A DNA stretch of 64,000 nt, taken from the NCBI RefSeq assembly GCF_020982545.1, contig NZ_JAJKLK010000019.1:186001-250000 (forward strand). The letters run 5' to 3'. The notes beneath the pieces were generated by a model. It worked only from the letters and a program-made list of their open reading frames with translations, ran no database searches and was not told the origin of the DNA. Below, in pieces: positions 42,761 through 51,998 of the stretch (the first letter of the stretch is position 1; every line of letters begins with the position of its first letter). A program made the translations under genes and the position numbers. Origin of the DNA: Streptomyces sp. MNU76 (GTDB lineage Bacteria > Actinomycetota > Actinomycetes > Streptomycetales > Streptomycetaceae).

Positions 42761-44419
42761 ATGGTGAGTGTTCAATCGCCTCCCGGTGGCCGTGAACTTC
42801 CCTACGCGCGCGTGCTGCCGCTACCGGCGATACTGATGGCCGCAGCGACCGGGACCACCGTCTTCCTGGTGACGGGTCCGGCCCGCCTCGCCGTCGGTTT
42901 GTGCGGAGCCGTCGCGGCGCTCCTGCTGCTCACGGTCGCCGTCGTCGCGGTCCGCGGCGGCCGTCGTACGGTCCGGGAACTACGCGCCGAACAGCAGCGC
43001 CGGACCACCTTCCTCGAACAGCGGATCGCCGCCCACGACGAGGAATTCATCCGGCTGGGCAAGGAGATCCTGCCCGCCGCGCTGTACCGGCTGCGCACCG
43101 GAGAATCCCCCTCAGAGGTGATTCGTCACGTCGTCGACGGTGACGCCGAGTGGCGCGAACTTCCGGAATCCCAGCGAGAATTGCTGCGCATCCTCCTCAC
43201 CATCGTCGACCGCGAGGAAGCACTGCGCGACTCCTCGCAGCGGTCGTTCGTCAACATCGCCCGCCGCGTCCAGGCGATCGTGCACCAGCAGAACAACGAA
43301 CTCCGCGAGATGGAGGAGGACCACGGGCGCAACCCCGAGGTCTTCGACGACCTGCTGCGCATCGACCACGGCACCGCCCTGATCGGCCGCCTCGCCGACT
43401 CCATCGCCGTCCTCGGCGGCAGCCGCCCCGGCCGCGTGTGGACCCGGCCCGTGCCGCTCTACAGCGTGCTGCGCGGCGCCATGTCCCGCATCCTGGAGTA
43501 CCGCCGCATCGAGCTCGAATCGATCGCCAAGGTCAACGTCAACGGCGTCGGTGTCGAACCGGTCATCCACGCCTGCGCCGAACTCCTCGACAACGCCACC
43601 CGCTACTCGCCGCCCCACACCAAGGTGCACGTCACCGCCGTGGAGGTACAGACCGGCATCGCCATCGAGATCGAGGACGGCGGCATCAGCCTCAGCGAGG
43701 AGAGCCGGGCCAAGGTCGAGGACATGCTCGCCAAGGCCCAGCAGGGCATGGACATCCAGGAGATGGGCGACACCCCGCGCCTCGGCCTCGCCGTCGTGGG
43801 CCGTCTGTCGACCATGTACAAGATGCACGTCTCGCTGCGGCCCTCCGCCTACGGCGGCGTCCGCGCCGTGATCATCGTGCCCCGCGACCTGCTGACCGAC
43901 GAACCCGCCCCCGGCCTCGCGCACGGCATCGGCGCCGGCGCCGTGACGACCATCGACAACGGTGGCGTGCCGGGCCCGGACCGCAAGCCCAAGCGCCGCC
44001 GCCCGACCACCGGCCCGCGGATCCCGAGCTCCGCGGAGGAGATGAGCCGGGACATGGAGGACGACGTTCCCGTCGTCACCGAGTGGACCGCCAACGGCCT
44101 GCCGCAGCGCCGCAGCCGCAGCAAGATCCCGCTCAGCCAGCGCTACGCCGAGGCCGCCGCCGCGGAGGCCGCCGCCGAGGCCGCCATGGCCGCCGCCCCC
44201 GTGTGGCAGCCCGAGCCCGAGCCGGAGAAGGAACTGCCGCCGCCCGGCATGTGGGTCGAGGCGTTCATGGCCGGGCTCAAGGGCGACCCCGACCCGAACG
44301 CCCGACGGAACCCGGACGACCCGACGGCGTCCACCGCATCCACCGCGAGCAACGACGCTCTCACCGCGAACACCGAGCCGGCCCGCACCGAGGCCGACGA
44401 CGAGGGGGACCTCAAGTGA
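42761..44419 (+). CDS. cvnA: Conservon sensor-kinase-like protein
   Basis: A 552-residue membrane protein. Two N-terminal hydrophobic segments (about 20-62) are followed by a helical region with DHGTALIGRLADSIAVLGG. The GHKL ATPase domain has an N box, ACAELLDNATRYSPP, and G boxes (IEDGGISL; LGLAVVGRLS). The phospho-acceptor His of classical kinases is not evident; D-H in RIDHGTALI takes its place. The long Ala/Pro/Glu tail (about 400-552) is disordered. CvnA proteins assemble with CvnB-D at the membrane in a GPCR-like complex. The order cvnA-B-C-D-P450 matches the Streptomyces conservon known as cvn9 in S. coelicolor and rar in S. griseus, which affects aerial growth. Confidence 0.92.
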   Translation: MVSVQSPPGGRELPYARVLPLPAILMAAATGTTVFLVTGPARLAVGLCGAVAALLLLTVAVVAVRGGRRTVRELRAEQQRRTTFLEQRIAAHDEEFIRLGKEILPAALYRLRTGESPSEVIRHVVDGDAEWRELPESQRELLRILLTIVDREEALRDSSQRSFVNIARRVQAIVHQQNNELREMEEDHGRNPEVFDDLLRIDHGTALIGRLADSIAVLGGSRPGRVWTRPVPLYSVLRGAMSRILEYRRIELESIAKVNVNGVGVEPVIHACAELLDNATRYSPPHTKVHVTAVEVQTGIAIEIEDGGISLSEESRAKVEDMLAKAQQGMDIQEMGDTPRLGLAVVGRLSTMYKMHVSLRPSAYGGVRAVIIVPRDLLTDEPAPGLAHGIGAGAVTTIDNGGVPGPDRKPKRRRPTTGPRIPSSAEEMSRDMEDDVPVVTEWTANGLPQRRSRSKIPLSQRYAEAAAAEAAAEAAMAAAPVWQPEPEPEKELPPPGMWVEAFMAGLKGDPDPNARRNPDDPTASTASTASNDALTANTEPARTEADDEGDLK

Positions 44420-44823
44420 TCCAGCAACGAGCCAATTTCGACTGGCTGCTGAAGGATCTGGCCGACGGCGTACCCGGTATCCAACAGATCGTCGTGCTCT
44501 CCGCCGACGGTCTTCGGATCGCCCGCCACGGCGGTGACCCGGACGCCGCCGACCGGGTCGCCGCCGCCTGCGCGGGACTGCAGAGCCTGGCCGGCGCCGT
44601 GGCCGGTGAGATCCCCCAGAGCGACGGCCACATGCGGATGGTCATCATCGAGATCAACGGCGGCTACTTCTACATGATGGCCGCCGGAGCCAACGCCTAC
44701 CTCGCCGTCCTCGCCAACGAGGTCGCCGAACCCGGCCTGATGAGCAACCGCATGCGCGACCTCGTCGACCGGATCGGCTCCCACCTCACCAGTCCGCCGC
44801 GGCGGAACGGGCAGACCGTATGA
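44416..44823 (+). CDS. cvnB: Roadblock/LC7-domain protein
   Basis: A 135-residue Roadblock/LC7 protein: NFDWLLKDLADGVPGIQQIVVLSADGLRIARHG, then MRMVIIEINGGYFYMMAAGANAYLAVLA. Such proteins modulate small GTPases. GTG 44416 overlaps the cvnA stop by four bases (GTGA), and its own stop overlaps cvnC, so translation is coupled through the operon. Confidence 0.93.
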   Translation: MIQQRANFDWLLKDLADGVPGIQQIVVLSADGLRIARHGGDPDAADRVAAACAGLQSLAGAVAGEIPQSDGHMRMVIIEINGGYFYMMAAGANAYLAVLANEVAEPGLMSNRMRDLVDRIGSHLTSPPRRNGQTV

Positions 44824-45260
44824 CGCCTCCGCAACGCCGACGGCGCCAACCCAGGCACGAGCCCTCGCCTCCGCCTCCCCTGCCGTCCTCGTCCTCCGCG
44901 CACGCGGAGGGCGAGGAGCCCGCAGGTGAGTCGGGCGGCCGCCCGCCCGAGCGGCTCTACATCCTCACCGGGGCGGAGGGCGAGCGAGCCCCGATCGACC
45001 TCGTCACATTAATCGTGGCGCGCGCCGATCCGCCGCCGTCCGCCGCTCCGGAGCAGTCGGCGTTGCTCCGGATCTGCCAGGCCCCCCTGTCCGTGGCCGA
45101 GATCTCGGCCTATCTCAACCTGCCGATCAGCGTGGTGACCGTCCTGCTCACCGAGCTGCTGACGGCCGAACTGGTTCAGGCACGCGCACCGGTCGTCCGG
45201 CAGGCGCGGGCGGACCGTTCCCTCCTCGAAGCGGTGATGCATGGACTTCAAAAGCTCTGA
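44820..45260 (+). CDS. cvnC: DUF742 protein of the conservon
   Basis: A 146-residue protein. A disordered Arg/Pro/Ser N-terminus leads to the DUF742 domain: RLYILTGAEGERAPIDLVTLIVA, then CQAPLSVAEISAYLNLPISVVTVLLTELLTAELVQ, a winged-helix-like fold. It starts ATG 44820 within the cvnB stop and overlaps cvnD by about 20 bases. Confidence 0.93.
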   Translation: MTPPQRRRRQPRHEPSPPPPLPSSSSAHAEGEEPAGESGGRPPERLYILTGAEGERAPIDLVTLIVARADPPPSAAPEQSALLRICQAPLSVAEISAYLNLPISVVTVLLTELLTAELVQARAPVVRQARADRSLLEAVMHGLQKL

Positions 45261-45879
45261 CACCATCACGGGTCCACGGACCGAGGACCACCTGCCGCAC
45301 ACCGCTCAGGCCGCGGCGAAGATCGTGATCGTGGGCGGTTTCGGCGTCGGCAAGACGACCATGGTGGGGTCCGTCAGCGAGATCAGGCCGCTGACGACCG
45401 AGGAGACCATGACCCAGGCCGGCATCGGGGTCGACGACAACTTCGGCTCCAAGTCCAAGACGGCCACCACCGTGGCCATGGACTTCGGCCGCATCAGCAT
45501 CACGGACGAGCTGGTGCTCTATCTGTTCGGCACCCCCGGACAGGAGCGCTTCTGGTTCCTGTGGAACGGCCTGTTCGAGGGCGCCCTCGGGGCGGTCGTC
45601 CTGGTCGACACCCGTCGGCTGGAGGTCAGCTTCGACGTCATGGGCCGCCTGGAGGAGCGTGGTGTGCCCTTCGTCGTCGCCGTCAACGACTTCCCGGACG
45701 CGCCCCGCTACGCCATCGAGGAGCTGCGTCAGGCCCTCGACCTGGCCGAGGAGATCCCGATCATCCGCTGCGACGTACGCCGCCGGGCGTCCAGCCGGGA
45801 CGTCCTGATGACCCTCATGACCTTCCTGCACTCCCTGGCGATGTCGGGGGCGGCGGCACCGGGAGCGGCCACGGCCTGA
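45241..45879 (+). CDS. cvnD: Conservon small GTPase
   Basis: A 212-residue Ras-like GTPase. The P-loop is GGFGVGKTTMVG (about residues 31-42), the G3 region LFGTPGQERFWFLW and the G4-like motif VAVNDF. It cycles between GDP and GTP within the CvnABCD complex. ATG 45241 lies inside the end of cvnC. A 10-bp hairpin follows the stop directly. Confidence 0.94.
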   Translation: MDFKSSDTITGPRTEDHLPHTAQAAAKIVIVGGFGVGKTTMVGSVSEIRPLTTEETMTQAGIGVDDNFGSKSKTATTVAMDFGRISITDELVLYLFGTPGQERFWFLWNGLFEGALGAVVLVDTRRLEVSFDVMGRLEERGVPFVVAVNDFPDAPRYAIEELRQALDLAEEIPIIRCDVRRRASSRDVLMTLMTFLHSLAMSGAAAPGAATA

Positions 45880-45903
45880 CCGGCGCGCGCCCGCGCGCGC
45901 CGG
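45880..45903 (+). terminator. Hairpin between cvnD and the P450 gene
   Basis: A 10-bp GC stem (CCGGCGCGCG at 45880-45889 with 45894-45903, loop CCCG) right after the cvnD stop. It could attenuate transcription into the P450 gene 73 bases on. Confidence 0.5.
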
Positions 45904-45976
45904 GCGCTTCCCGTCGCCCTCCCCGTAATTCCCTCACCTTCAGACACCGGATCCACCTCAGTTCGGAGCGAGCACC

Positions 45977-47443
45977 GTGACGCCTGAATCAAAGTCCCTG
46001 ACCGGCACGGACGACCCCACACTCGGACCGCCTTCCGGTTGCCCCGCCCACGGCACGGGCCCCGGCGGGCTCCGCCGCCTGTACGGCCCCGAGGCGGAGG
46101 ACCTGGGAGCCGTGTACGAGAAGCTCCGCGCGGAACACGGCTCGGTGGCCCCCGCCCTGCTCCACGACGACGTACCCATCTGGGTGGTGCTGGGGCACGG
46201 CGAGAACCTGCACATGGTGAGCACGCCGTCGCAGTACTCCCGGGACACCCGGCTGTGGAACAAGCTCCAGGACGGCACGTTCAAGCCCGACAACCCGCTG
46301 ATGCCGCACATCGCGTGGCAGCCCATCTGCTGCCACGCCGAGGGTGACGAGCACCTGCGGCTGCGCGGCGCGGTCACCGGCGCCATGTCGACCATCAACT
46401 TCCGGGGCATCCGCCGCAGCATCAACCGCTACACCCAGCAGCTCGTCAACGAGTTCTGCGAGGAGGGCGAGGCGGACCTCGTCAGCCAGTTCGCCGAGCA
46501 CCTGCCGATGGCGGTGATGTGCGAGATCCTCGGCATGCCCGAGGAGTACAACGAACGGCTGGTGCACGCGGCCCGCGACATGCTCAAGGGCACCGAGACG
46601 GCCATCGCCAGCAACGCCTACATCATGGAAGCCCTGATGGGGCTCACCGCCCGCCGCAGGGCCCACCCCCAGGAGGACTTCACCAGCCACCTGATCAACC
46701 ACCCGGCGAAGCTCAACGACGAGGAGGTGAGCCAGCACCTGCGCGTCGTGCTCATCGCCGCGTACGAGGCCACCACCAACCTCCTCGCCAACGTGCTGCG
46801 GGTGGTCCTCACCAACCCCGGGTTCCGCGCCCAGCTCAAGGGCGGCCAGATGACGGTGCCCGAGGCGGTCGAGCAGTCCCTGTGGGACGAGCCCCCGTTC
46901 AGCACCCAGCTCGCCTACTTCGCCAAGCAGGACACGGAGTTGGGCGGTCAGCGGATCCGCAAGGGTGACGGTCTGCTCTTCGGTATCGCACCGGGCAACG
47001 TCGACCCGCGGGTACGGCCCGATCTCACCGCCAACATGCAGGGCAACCGCTCCCACCTCGCCTTCGGCGGCGGTCCGCACGAGTGCCCGGGCCAGGACAC
47101 GGGCCGAGCCATCGCCGACGTCGGTGTCGACGCCCTGCTGGCGCGTCTTCCGGACATCCAGCTCAACTGCGAGGAGCACGAGCTGCGGTGGCGGGCCTCG
47201 ATCTCGACCCGGCATCTCGTCCGGCTTCCGGTGCGCTTCGAGCCGAAGGAGAAGGAGGTCTTGGAGCCGCGGCCCCTCGGCCGTCCGGTGCCGGCCCAGA
47301 GCGAGGGCCAGAAGGCCACTGTGGCGAGCCCGCCGCCCGGGTGCCCCGCCTCCGGGACCGCGCAGGCGGCGCCGGCGACAGCCGAACAGCCGGCCCGTCC
47401 CGGGCTCCTGCGCCGCGTGCTGCTGTGGCTGAGCGGCCGATAG
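45977..47443 (+). CDS. Cytochrome P450, CYP157-type, without the EXXR motif
   Basis: A 488-residue P450. The I-helix region is VLIAAYEATTNLLANVL. The haem-binding loop is HLAFGGGPHECPGQDTGRA, with the Cys thiolate ligand. At the K-helix, where almost all P450s have E-x-x-R, the sequence is AVEQSLWDEPP (E-Q-S-L-W), the substitution known from the CYP157 family. An additional C-terminal tail (about 420-488) is Pro/Ala-rich and ends with a hydrophobic stretch (LLRRVLLWLSG). It is the fifth gene of the cvn9/rar-type cluster and presumably acts with CvnABCD, but its substrate is unknown. Confidence 0.92.
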   Translation: MTPESKSLTGTDDPTLGPPSGCPAHGTGPGGLRRLYGPEAEDLGAVYEKLRAEHGSVAPALLHDDVPIWVVLGHGENLHMVSTPSQYSRDTRLWNKLQDGTFKPDNPLMPHIAWQPICCHAEGDEHLRLRGAVTGAMSTINFRGIRRSINRYTQQLVNEFCEEGEADLVSQFAEHLPMAVMCEILGMPEEYNERLVHAARDMLKGTETAIASNAYIMEALMGLTARRRAHPQEDFTSHLINHPAKLNDEEVSQHLRVVLIAAYEATTNLLANVLRVVLTNPGFRAQLKGGQMTVPEAVEQSLWDEPPFSTQLAYFAKQDTELGGQRIRKGDGLLFGIAPGNVDPRVRPDLTANMQGNRSHLAFGGGPHECPGQDTGRAIADVGVDALLARLPDIQLNCEEHELRWRASISTRHLVRLPVRFEPKEKEVLEPRPLGRPVPAQSEGQKATVASPPPGCPASGTAQAAPATAEQPARPGLLRRVLLWLSGR

Positions 47444-47451
47444 CCACACCT

Positions 47452-48417
47452 TCAGGCCCGGGCGTCGTACGGTGTGCCCGCCCACTCCTCGTACGACGCC
47501 CACGCCTGAAGCACCCGGCCGCTCATGAACCGGTGCTCGCGCCCCGTGACCGGATCGGTGAACTCCAGCACCCGCGCCAGCAGTTGCAGCGGGCGACTGA
47601 AGTCGTCGGCCGGCACGGGGTCCCGTACGTCCGGGTACAGCGGGTCACCGAGGATCGGCACGCCCACTGCGGCCATGTGCACCCGCAGTTGATGCGTCTG
47701 CCCGGTGCGGGGCGTGAGCCGATAGAGGGCCAGGCCGTCGTCCCGGTGCCGCAGCAACTCCACCCCGCTGACGGCGTTGGGTTCACCCTCGACCTCTCGG
47801 GCCGCCATGACCCCGCGCTCCTTCACGATCCGGCTGCGCACGGTGCGGGGAAGGGCGAGCTCCGGGTCGTACGGGGCGACGGCCTCGTACTCCTTGGCCA
47901 CGAGGCGGTCGCGGAACAGCGACTGGTAGGCGCCGCGTTCCTCGGGGCGTACGGTGAACAGCACCAGCCCGGCGGTGAGCCGGTCCAGCCGGTGGGCGGC
48001 GCTCAGCGCGGGCAGCCCCAGCTCACGGCGGAGCCGGGCGAGCGCGGTCTCGGTGACATGGCTGCCGCGAGGTGTCGTGGCCAGGAAGTGCGGCTTGTCG
48101 ACCACGACCACGTGCTCGTCGCGGTACACGACGTCCAGCGCGAACGGCACCGGCACCTCGCAGGGCAGGTCCCGGTGGAACCACACGTACATGCCCGGCA
48201 CATACGCCGTGTCACGCGGCACGGGCCGCCCGTCGGCGTCCACGATCACTCCCGCGTCCAGCATGCCGTCGATCACGCCGGGCCCGGCCGCAAGCCGCTC
48301 CACCAGGTGATCACGCACGGTCGCCCACGCCGTCCCCTGCGGCAGCCTGACCCGCACCGGATCGATGCCGTCGCGCTGCGGCAGCGGGGAAGGGGGGACC
48401 GGACGTCTGCGTCTCAT
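47452..48417 (-). CDS. RluA-family pseudouridine synthase
   Basis: A 321-residue enzyme. The catalytic motif is HRLDRLTAGLVLFTV (Asp nucleophile in H-R-L-D). PRTGQTHQLRVHMAAVGVPILGDPLYP is the conserved end of the catalytic domain. It converts uridine to pseudouridine in rRNA or tRNA; the exact target cannot be read from sequence. ATG 48417 is the first of three clustered starts that gives an uninterrupted family N-terminus (TTG 48426 and GTG 48420 also possible). No clear ribosome-binding site is seen. It is convergent with the P450 gene. Confidence 0.9.
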   Translation of the reverse strand: MRRRRPVPPSPLPQRDGIDPVRVRLPQGTAWATVRDHLVERLAAGPGVIDGMLDAGVIVDADGRPVPRDTAYVPGMYVWFHRDLPCEVPVPFALDVVYRDEHVVVVDKPHFLATTPRGSHVTETALARLRRELGLPALSAAHRLDRLTAGLVLFTVRPEERGAYQSLFRDRLVAKEYEAVAPYDPELALPRTVRSRIVKERGVMAAREVEGEPNAVSGVELLRHRDDGLALYRLTPRTGQTHQLRVHMAAVGVPILGDPLYPDVRDPVPADDFSRPLQLLARVLEFTDPVTGREHRFMSGRVLQAWASYEEWAGTPYDARA

Positions 48418-48495
48418 CACGGTCAAGCGTACGAGGGGACCGGACGCGCCGGTGCGGTCCGGTCCCCCTTCCGGGCGGGCCTTCGGCCGATGGCG

Positions 48496-49512
48496 TCAGG
48501 CGGCGCACCGGTAGCGATCGGTGTCCTCGTGCCAGTGGTAGGAGCCCGCGGCCCAGCCCTGGATGGCCCGGGCATGGCGGAGGACGGCGCGTTGGGTGTG
48601 CTGGTTCGTACGCAGGTCGTGCAGGGCCTGCGGAAGGTCGGACCTGACCGTCTCCTCCAGAGTCCTGACCCGCCCCGTCAGGATGCGGTTGACGAGGGAG
48701 ACCGCCTCGTGGAGGGGGACGCCGTGCAGTTCCTGGGTGACGCGCACGATGTTGTTCCTGGCGACACCTTCGCGCACCTCCTTGGGGTAGGACACGATGT
48801 CGTTGTGCAGGTCGACGGTGTCGCGGAACGCGTTGATCAGTACGGAGAAGGGGCGGGTCGCGCGGATGTCCTCGGTGATCTCCCAGCCGAGCGAGTGCTC
48901 CATCAGCAGGGCGCTGCACCCGGCCGCGCCGTAGTCACGGCGCATCTCCGTCTGCTCGATGAGGTCGGGGAACCGAGGGCGGGTGAGGTTCTCCGTCTCC
49001 CACAGCGAGGCTTCCAGGAACTGTCGGACCGACCTGGTGTACAGGAACTGCCACGAGAGGGATGCCGCGGGGGCCGTGCGCTGCCACAGATCGGCCAGCG
49101 CGCGTTCCAGCGGCTCCTTCGCAGCCGGGCCCGAGGCCGGGAAGTCTGCCGTCACCGGCAGGAAGGACATCAGGCGCTCGATGTGGTCGAGGATCTGCTC
49201 CCGCTTGCCGAGAGCCTCGCACCAGGGCAGGAAGATGTCGTCGAGGCACCAGATCACACTGTGCCAGCAGGACAGCAGTTCCAGCTCACGGGCCGACGCG
49301 TGCGGATAGGTCAGTGCGGTGAAACGGGTGAAGTCCGCCCGGTCGAAGACCTCGGCACTCCACCCGCCGTGATGCGAATCGGTGTGCTGCGGTTCGAGTA
49401 ATCCCATGGAGTGCGCCCACGCGCGAACGCGTGGACGGGTCTCTTCCAAGTGGGGGTTCACACTGGCCGGGAACGGCATGTAGAACGAGGGTATCTGGAA
49501 GGTGTCCGCCAC
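48496..49512 (-). CDS. Class I terpene synthase
   Basis: A 338-residue terpene cyclase. The aspartate-rich motif is WCLDDIFLPWCE (D91, D92) and lacks the usual third acidic residue three or four positions on. The NSE triad is intact (N237, S241, E245 in H-N-D-I-V-S-Y-P-K-E). RRDY near 191-194 and the C-terminal DRYRC (Arg-Tyr pair) close the active site. Sesquiterpene products are usual for proteins of this size, but the product cannot be predicted. GTG 49512 has AGGAGG six bases upstream. No prenyltransferase lies nearby. Confidence 0.88.
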   Translation of the reverse strand: MADTFQIPSFYMPFPASVNPHLEETRPRVRAWAHSMGLLEPQHTDSHHGGWSAEVFDRADFTRFTALTYPHASARELELLSCWHSVIWCLDDIFLPWCEALGKREQILDHIERLMSFLPVTADFPASGPAAKEPLERALADLWQRTAPAASLSWQFLYTRSVRQFLEASLWETENLTRPRFPDLIEQTEMRRDYGAAGCSALLMEHSLGWEITEDIRATRPFSVLINAFRDTVDLHNDIVSYPKEVREGVARNNIVRVTQELHGVPLHEAVSLVNRILTGRVRTLEETVRSDLPQALHDLRTNQHTQRAVLRHARAIQGWAAGSYHWHEDTDRYRCAA

Positions 49513-50248
49513 GGCTGCCTCCTGTCTGTGACGACGTGCCTCTGCACCGCCCTCTGTCCTGGTCGACGGCGTACATGCCGCCACCAGGTCCATGAATGAC
49601 GCGCTGTGCTCCCTACGCTGCGACGGCGGCGCCGCCGACCCGCGTACGAACCGGGCTTGCTGGTCGTGCAGGCGGAACCGGTCGAACGTGGCCTGGCTGC
49701 CTGCGTGCCGGGCGCTGTCTCGGCCGTGACCTTCGAGGTGACATCCGGACGGTGCAGAAGATCCGTGATCACCATCGCCGTGACCGAGCCGTCGGTGACC
49801 AGGCCGTGAATCGCCCCGCCTTCCTCTGGACGCTCTCCGGGGAATTGACCTTCCAAACCACCATCCGCTCCACGTTGTCCCGCGTCAACCTCGGCGGACC
49901 GTTCCGAGACGCGAGCGGGGAAGCCCTATGGTGATTTGTCAATCGTTTGGCTTGAATTCAGGGCGGGAGATGTGAAGACAGGCCACTCTCCCGCGAAAGG
50001 TGTATGACACACCGTCGGGCGCTCCCTCATGCCGGCCCTCTGGTGCGGTGGCAACCCGCCCTGACAGGCCACCACTTCGCACCATGCGATGACTTCAGGG
50101 CGACCGAAAGGGCGTACGACCCCGGCGCATGGAGCGGCGCTCGGCCCCGCCCTGCCCTGCGCGCCGTCTGTGCCGGGCCTGTGTGCCGGGCGGGCGGACG
50201 GTGCGGTGCCGAGGCGGGACGGGGTGAAGGTGCGCAGCGGGACGAGCG
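49513..50248. other. Gap without a supported gene
   Basis: Short open frames exist on both strands (for example minus-strand 49458-49856) but none has a recognised domain. Reverse-strand text near 49680-49830 (V-T-D-G-S-V-T-A-M-V-I-T-D-L-L) has some coding character and changes frame, which could mark an old decayed gene. The stretch 49930-50240 is non-coding leader or trailer sequence. Confidence 0.4.
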
Positions 50249-51896
50249 TCAACTGGAGCGCGTGCGGTGCTTGTGGAGGAGGTGGTATGCGGTGCCCGCG
50301 GCCATCGTGGCCAGGAGGAACAGGACCGTGAACCACTGGAACCACCAGTGGCCGCCGGCCGGTCGTAGACCTCCGCTCGGGGCCAGGCCAGGTTGACGGT
50401 CATGAAGAGGCCGTAGAGGAGGGCGAGGGCGTTGACGGGGACGCCCCAGCGACCCAGGGAGAAGAGGGGCTTGCCGGTCTCGTCGGTGCCGGCGGTGGGG
50501 AACGTGCCCTTCAGCCGACGGATCAGGAGCGGGCCGGTGACCATCGCGTACGCCAGGTACAGCATCACGATGCAGGTCGTGCCGATGGCCAGGAACGCCT
50601 CCGGCGAGGCGAAGTTGAGGAGCAGCAGGGCGGCGGCGAGGACACCGACGACCACGGCGGGGGCGGTGGGCATGCCGGTGCGCGGGTTGACCTCGGCGAG
50701 CCGTGCGGCGAAGGGGAGCCGGCCGTCGCGGGCCATCGAGAAGAGCATGCGGCAGGCCGACGTCTGGATCGCGAGCGTGGCCACGATGATCGCCACCACC
50801 ACGTCGGCGAGCAGGAGGCGGCCCACACCGTCACCGAGGCTGCTGGTCAGCACATAGCTCAGGCCGTCCGCGCCGAGCCTGCCGTCGGTCAGGCTCGGCG
50901 CGGCGAGCAGACCGCCGAGCAGACCGGCCGCGCTAGGGCGTGTTTCGGAAGTCCCTTCGTCGCCCGAAGGGCGGCTCTGCGGCGTCCGGTGCGGCGGTGG
51001 GGGTACCTCCCGGTCGAGCGCCAGCCGAGACTGGGGGAGCGTGCCGGGCGTCGCAGAGCAGAAGGGACTTCCGAAACACGCCCTAGCGCCGTGAGGATCG
51101 TGCGGGGCGCGGTGCGGCGGGGGTTGTGCGTCTCCTCGCTCATTTCGCCCGCGCTGTCGAAGCCGATCATCACGTACGCCGCCATGAACGAGCCCACCAG
51201 CAGGGCTCCCAGCAGATCGGTGCTGCCCTCGGCCGTGTGGAACGTGATGCCGGGGGTGCGCTCGGAGTGGGTGAGCAGCAGGACGATGAGCAGGATCGCG
51301 CCGATGATCTCGGCGGTCACGCCCACCCGGTTGACCACGGACAGCACCCGGTTGTCGAGGACGTTCACTGTCGTCGTGAGGACCAGCAGGAACACGCCCA
51401 GGACGGCCGCGTTCGCCGCGCCCGTCGACGACGTGGGTGTCGGGTCGCCGCCCACGAGCTGGAAGCCCGACCAGATCGCCGGCAGCACCATCTGGAGCGC
51501 GAGCGCGGCCGCCGCGACCACCACGATCTGTCCGATCACCATGATCCAGCCGGCGAACCAGCCGAAGGTCCGGTTGGACAGGCGCGAGGACCACTGGTAG
51601 ATCGAGCCCGATATCGGGTAGCGCGCCGCGAGTTCCGCGAAGCAGGCGGCCACCAGCAACTGGCCGACGAGGACCGCCGGCCAGGTCCAGAAGAACACCG
51701 GGCCGCCGAACGCGTATCCGAAGGCGAAGAACTGGAAGACGGTCGTGAGGACCGAGATGAAGGAGAAACCGGCGGCGAACGAGGCGTATCTGCTCAGGCT
51801 GCGGTGCAGTTCCTGGCGGTAGCCGAACTCGGTCAGGGAGCGGTCGTCGGGGGAGTGGGGCGACTCCGGACGGAGTTCGGGGGCGGTGCTCGTCAT
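50249..51896 (-). pseudogene. APC-family amino acid/nitrogen-compound permease, disrupted by a MITE
   Basis: From ATG 51896 the frame encodes MTSTAPELRPESPHSPDDRS and then an APC permease N-terminal half, with helices such as FFAFGYAFGGPVFFWTWPAVLVGQLLVAACFAELA, up to RRTAPRTILTAL. A 150-base insertion at 50933-51086 follows. Beyond it the permease resumes one frame over (AAGLLGGLLAAPSLTDGRLG...) and continues to VNLAWPRAEVYD. Near 50365 another single missing C shifts the frame; correcting it restores GGHWWFQWFTVLFLLATMAAGTAYHLL, ending at 50249. Its upstream region carries the same palindrome as the carboxylase operon. The gene cannot make a full permease as written. Confidence 0.85.
50933..51086. 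mobile_element. Miniature inverted-repeat element (MITE) in the permease gene
   Basis: Perfect 26-base terminal inverted repeats (CTAGGGCGTGTTTCGG then AAGTCCCTTC at 50933-50958, reverse complement at 51061-51086). CTAG stands at both ends, consistent with duplication of a CTAG (or TA) target already present in the permease codons. The interior is about 100 bases with no reading frame. The end sequence resembles IS5-group elements of streptomycetes. It is non-autonomous; no transposase lies in this window. Confidence 0.85.
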
Positions 51897-51976
51897 GGCG
51901 GCAACCTGCTTTCGCAACAAGCGGCGCGAGCCTTCGCGCCCGGGGGGACGCGAGCTCTGGCGCACGAGAGGCGCGC

Positions 51977-51998
51977 ATTCCTGTCGGGCGACAGAAAT
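51977..51998. promoter_or_regulatory. Second copy of the TetR-type operator, before the permease
   Basis: Arms ATTCCTGTCG and CGACAGAAAT with centre GG. It differs from 41647-41668 at one arm position and the two-base centre. The reverse-strand context TAATTTCTGTCG is also shared. It lies 81 bases upstream of the permease start. Confidence 0.7.

Noticed and set aside
49458..49856. Minus-strand frame upstream of the terpene synthase
   Set aside because: Its 3' part overlaps the synthase start region out of frame, and the translation switches to Arg-rich sequence; at most a decayed gene.
49940..50120. S-box-like GGTGGCAACCC segment
   Set aside because: Only one short motif fits, and no downstream gene on that strand could be controlled.
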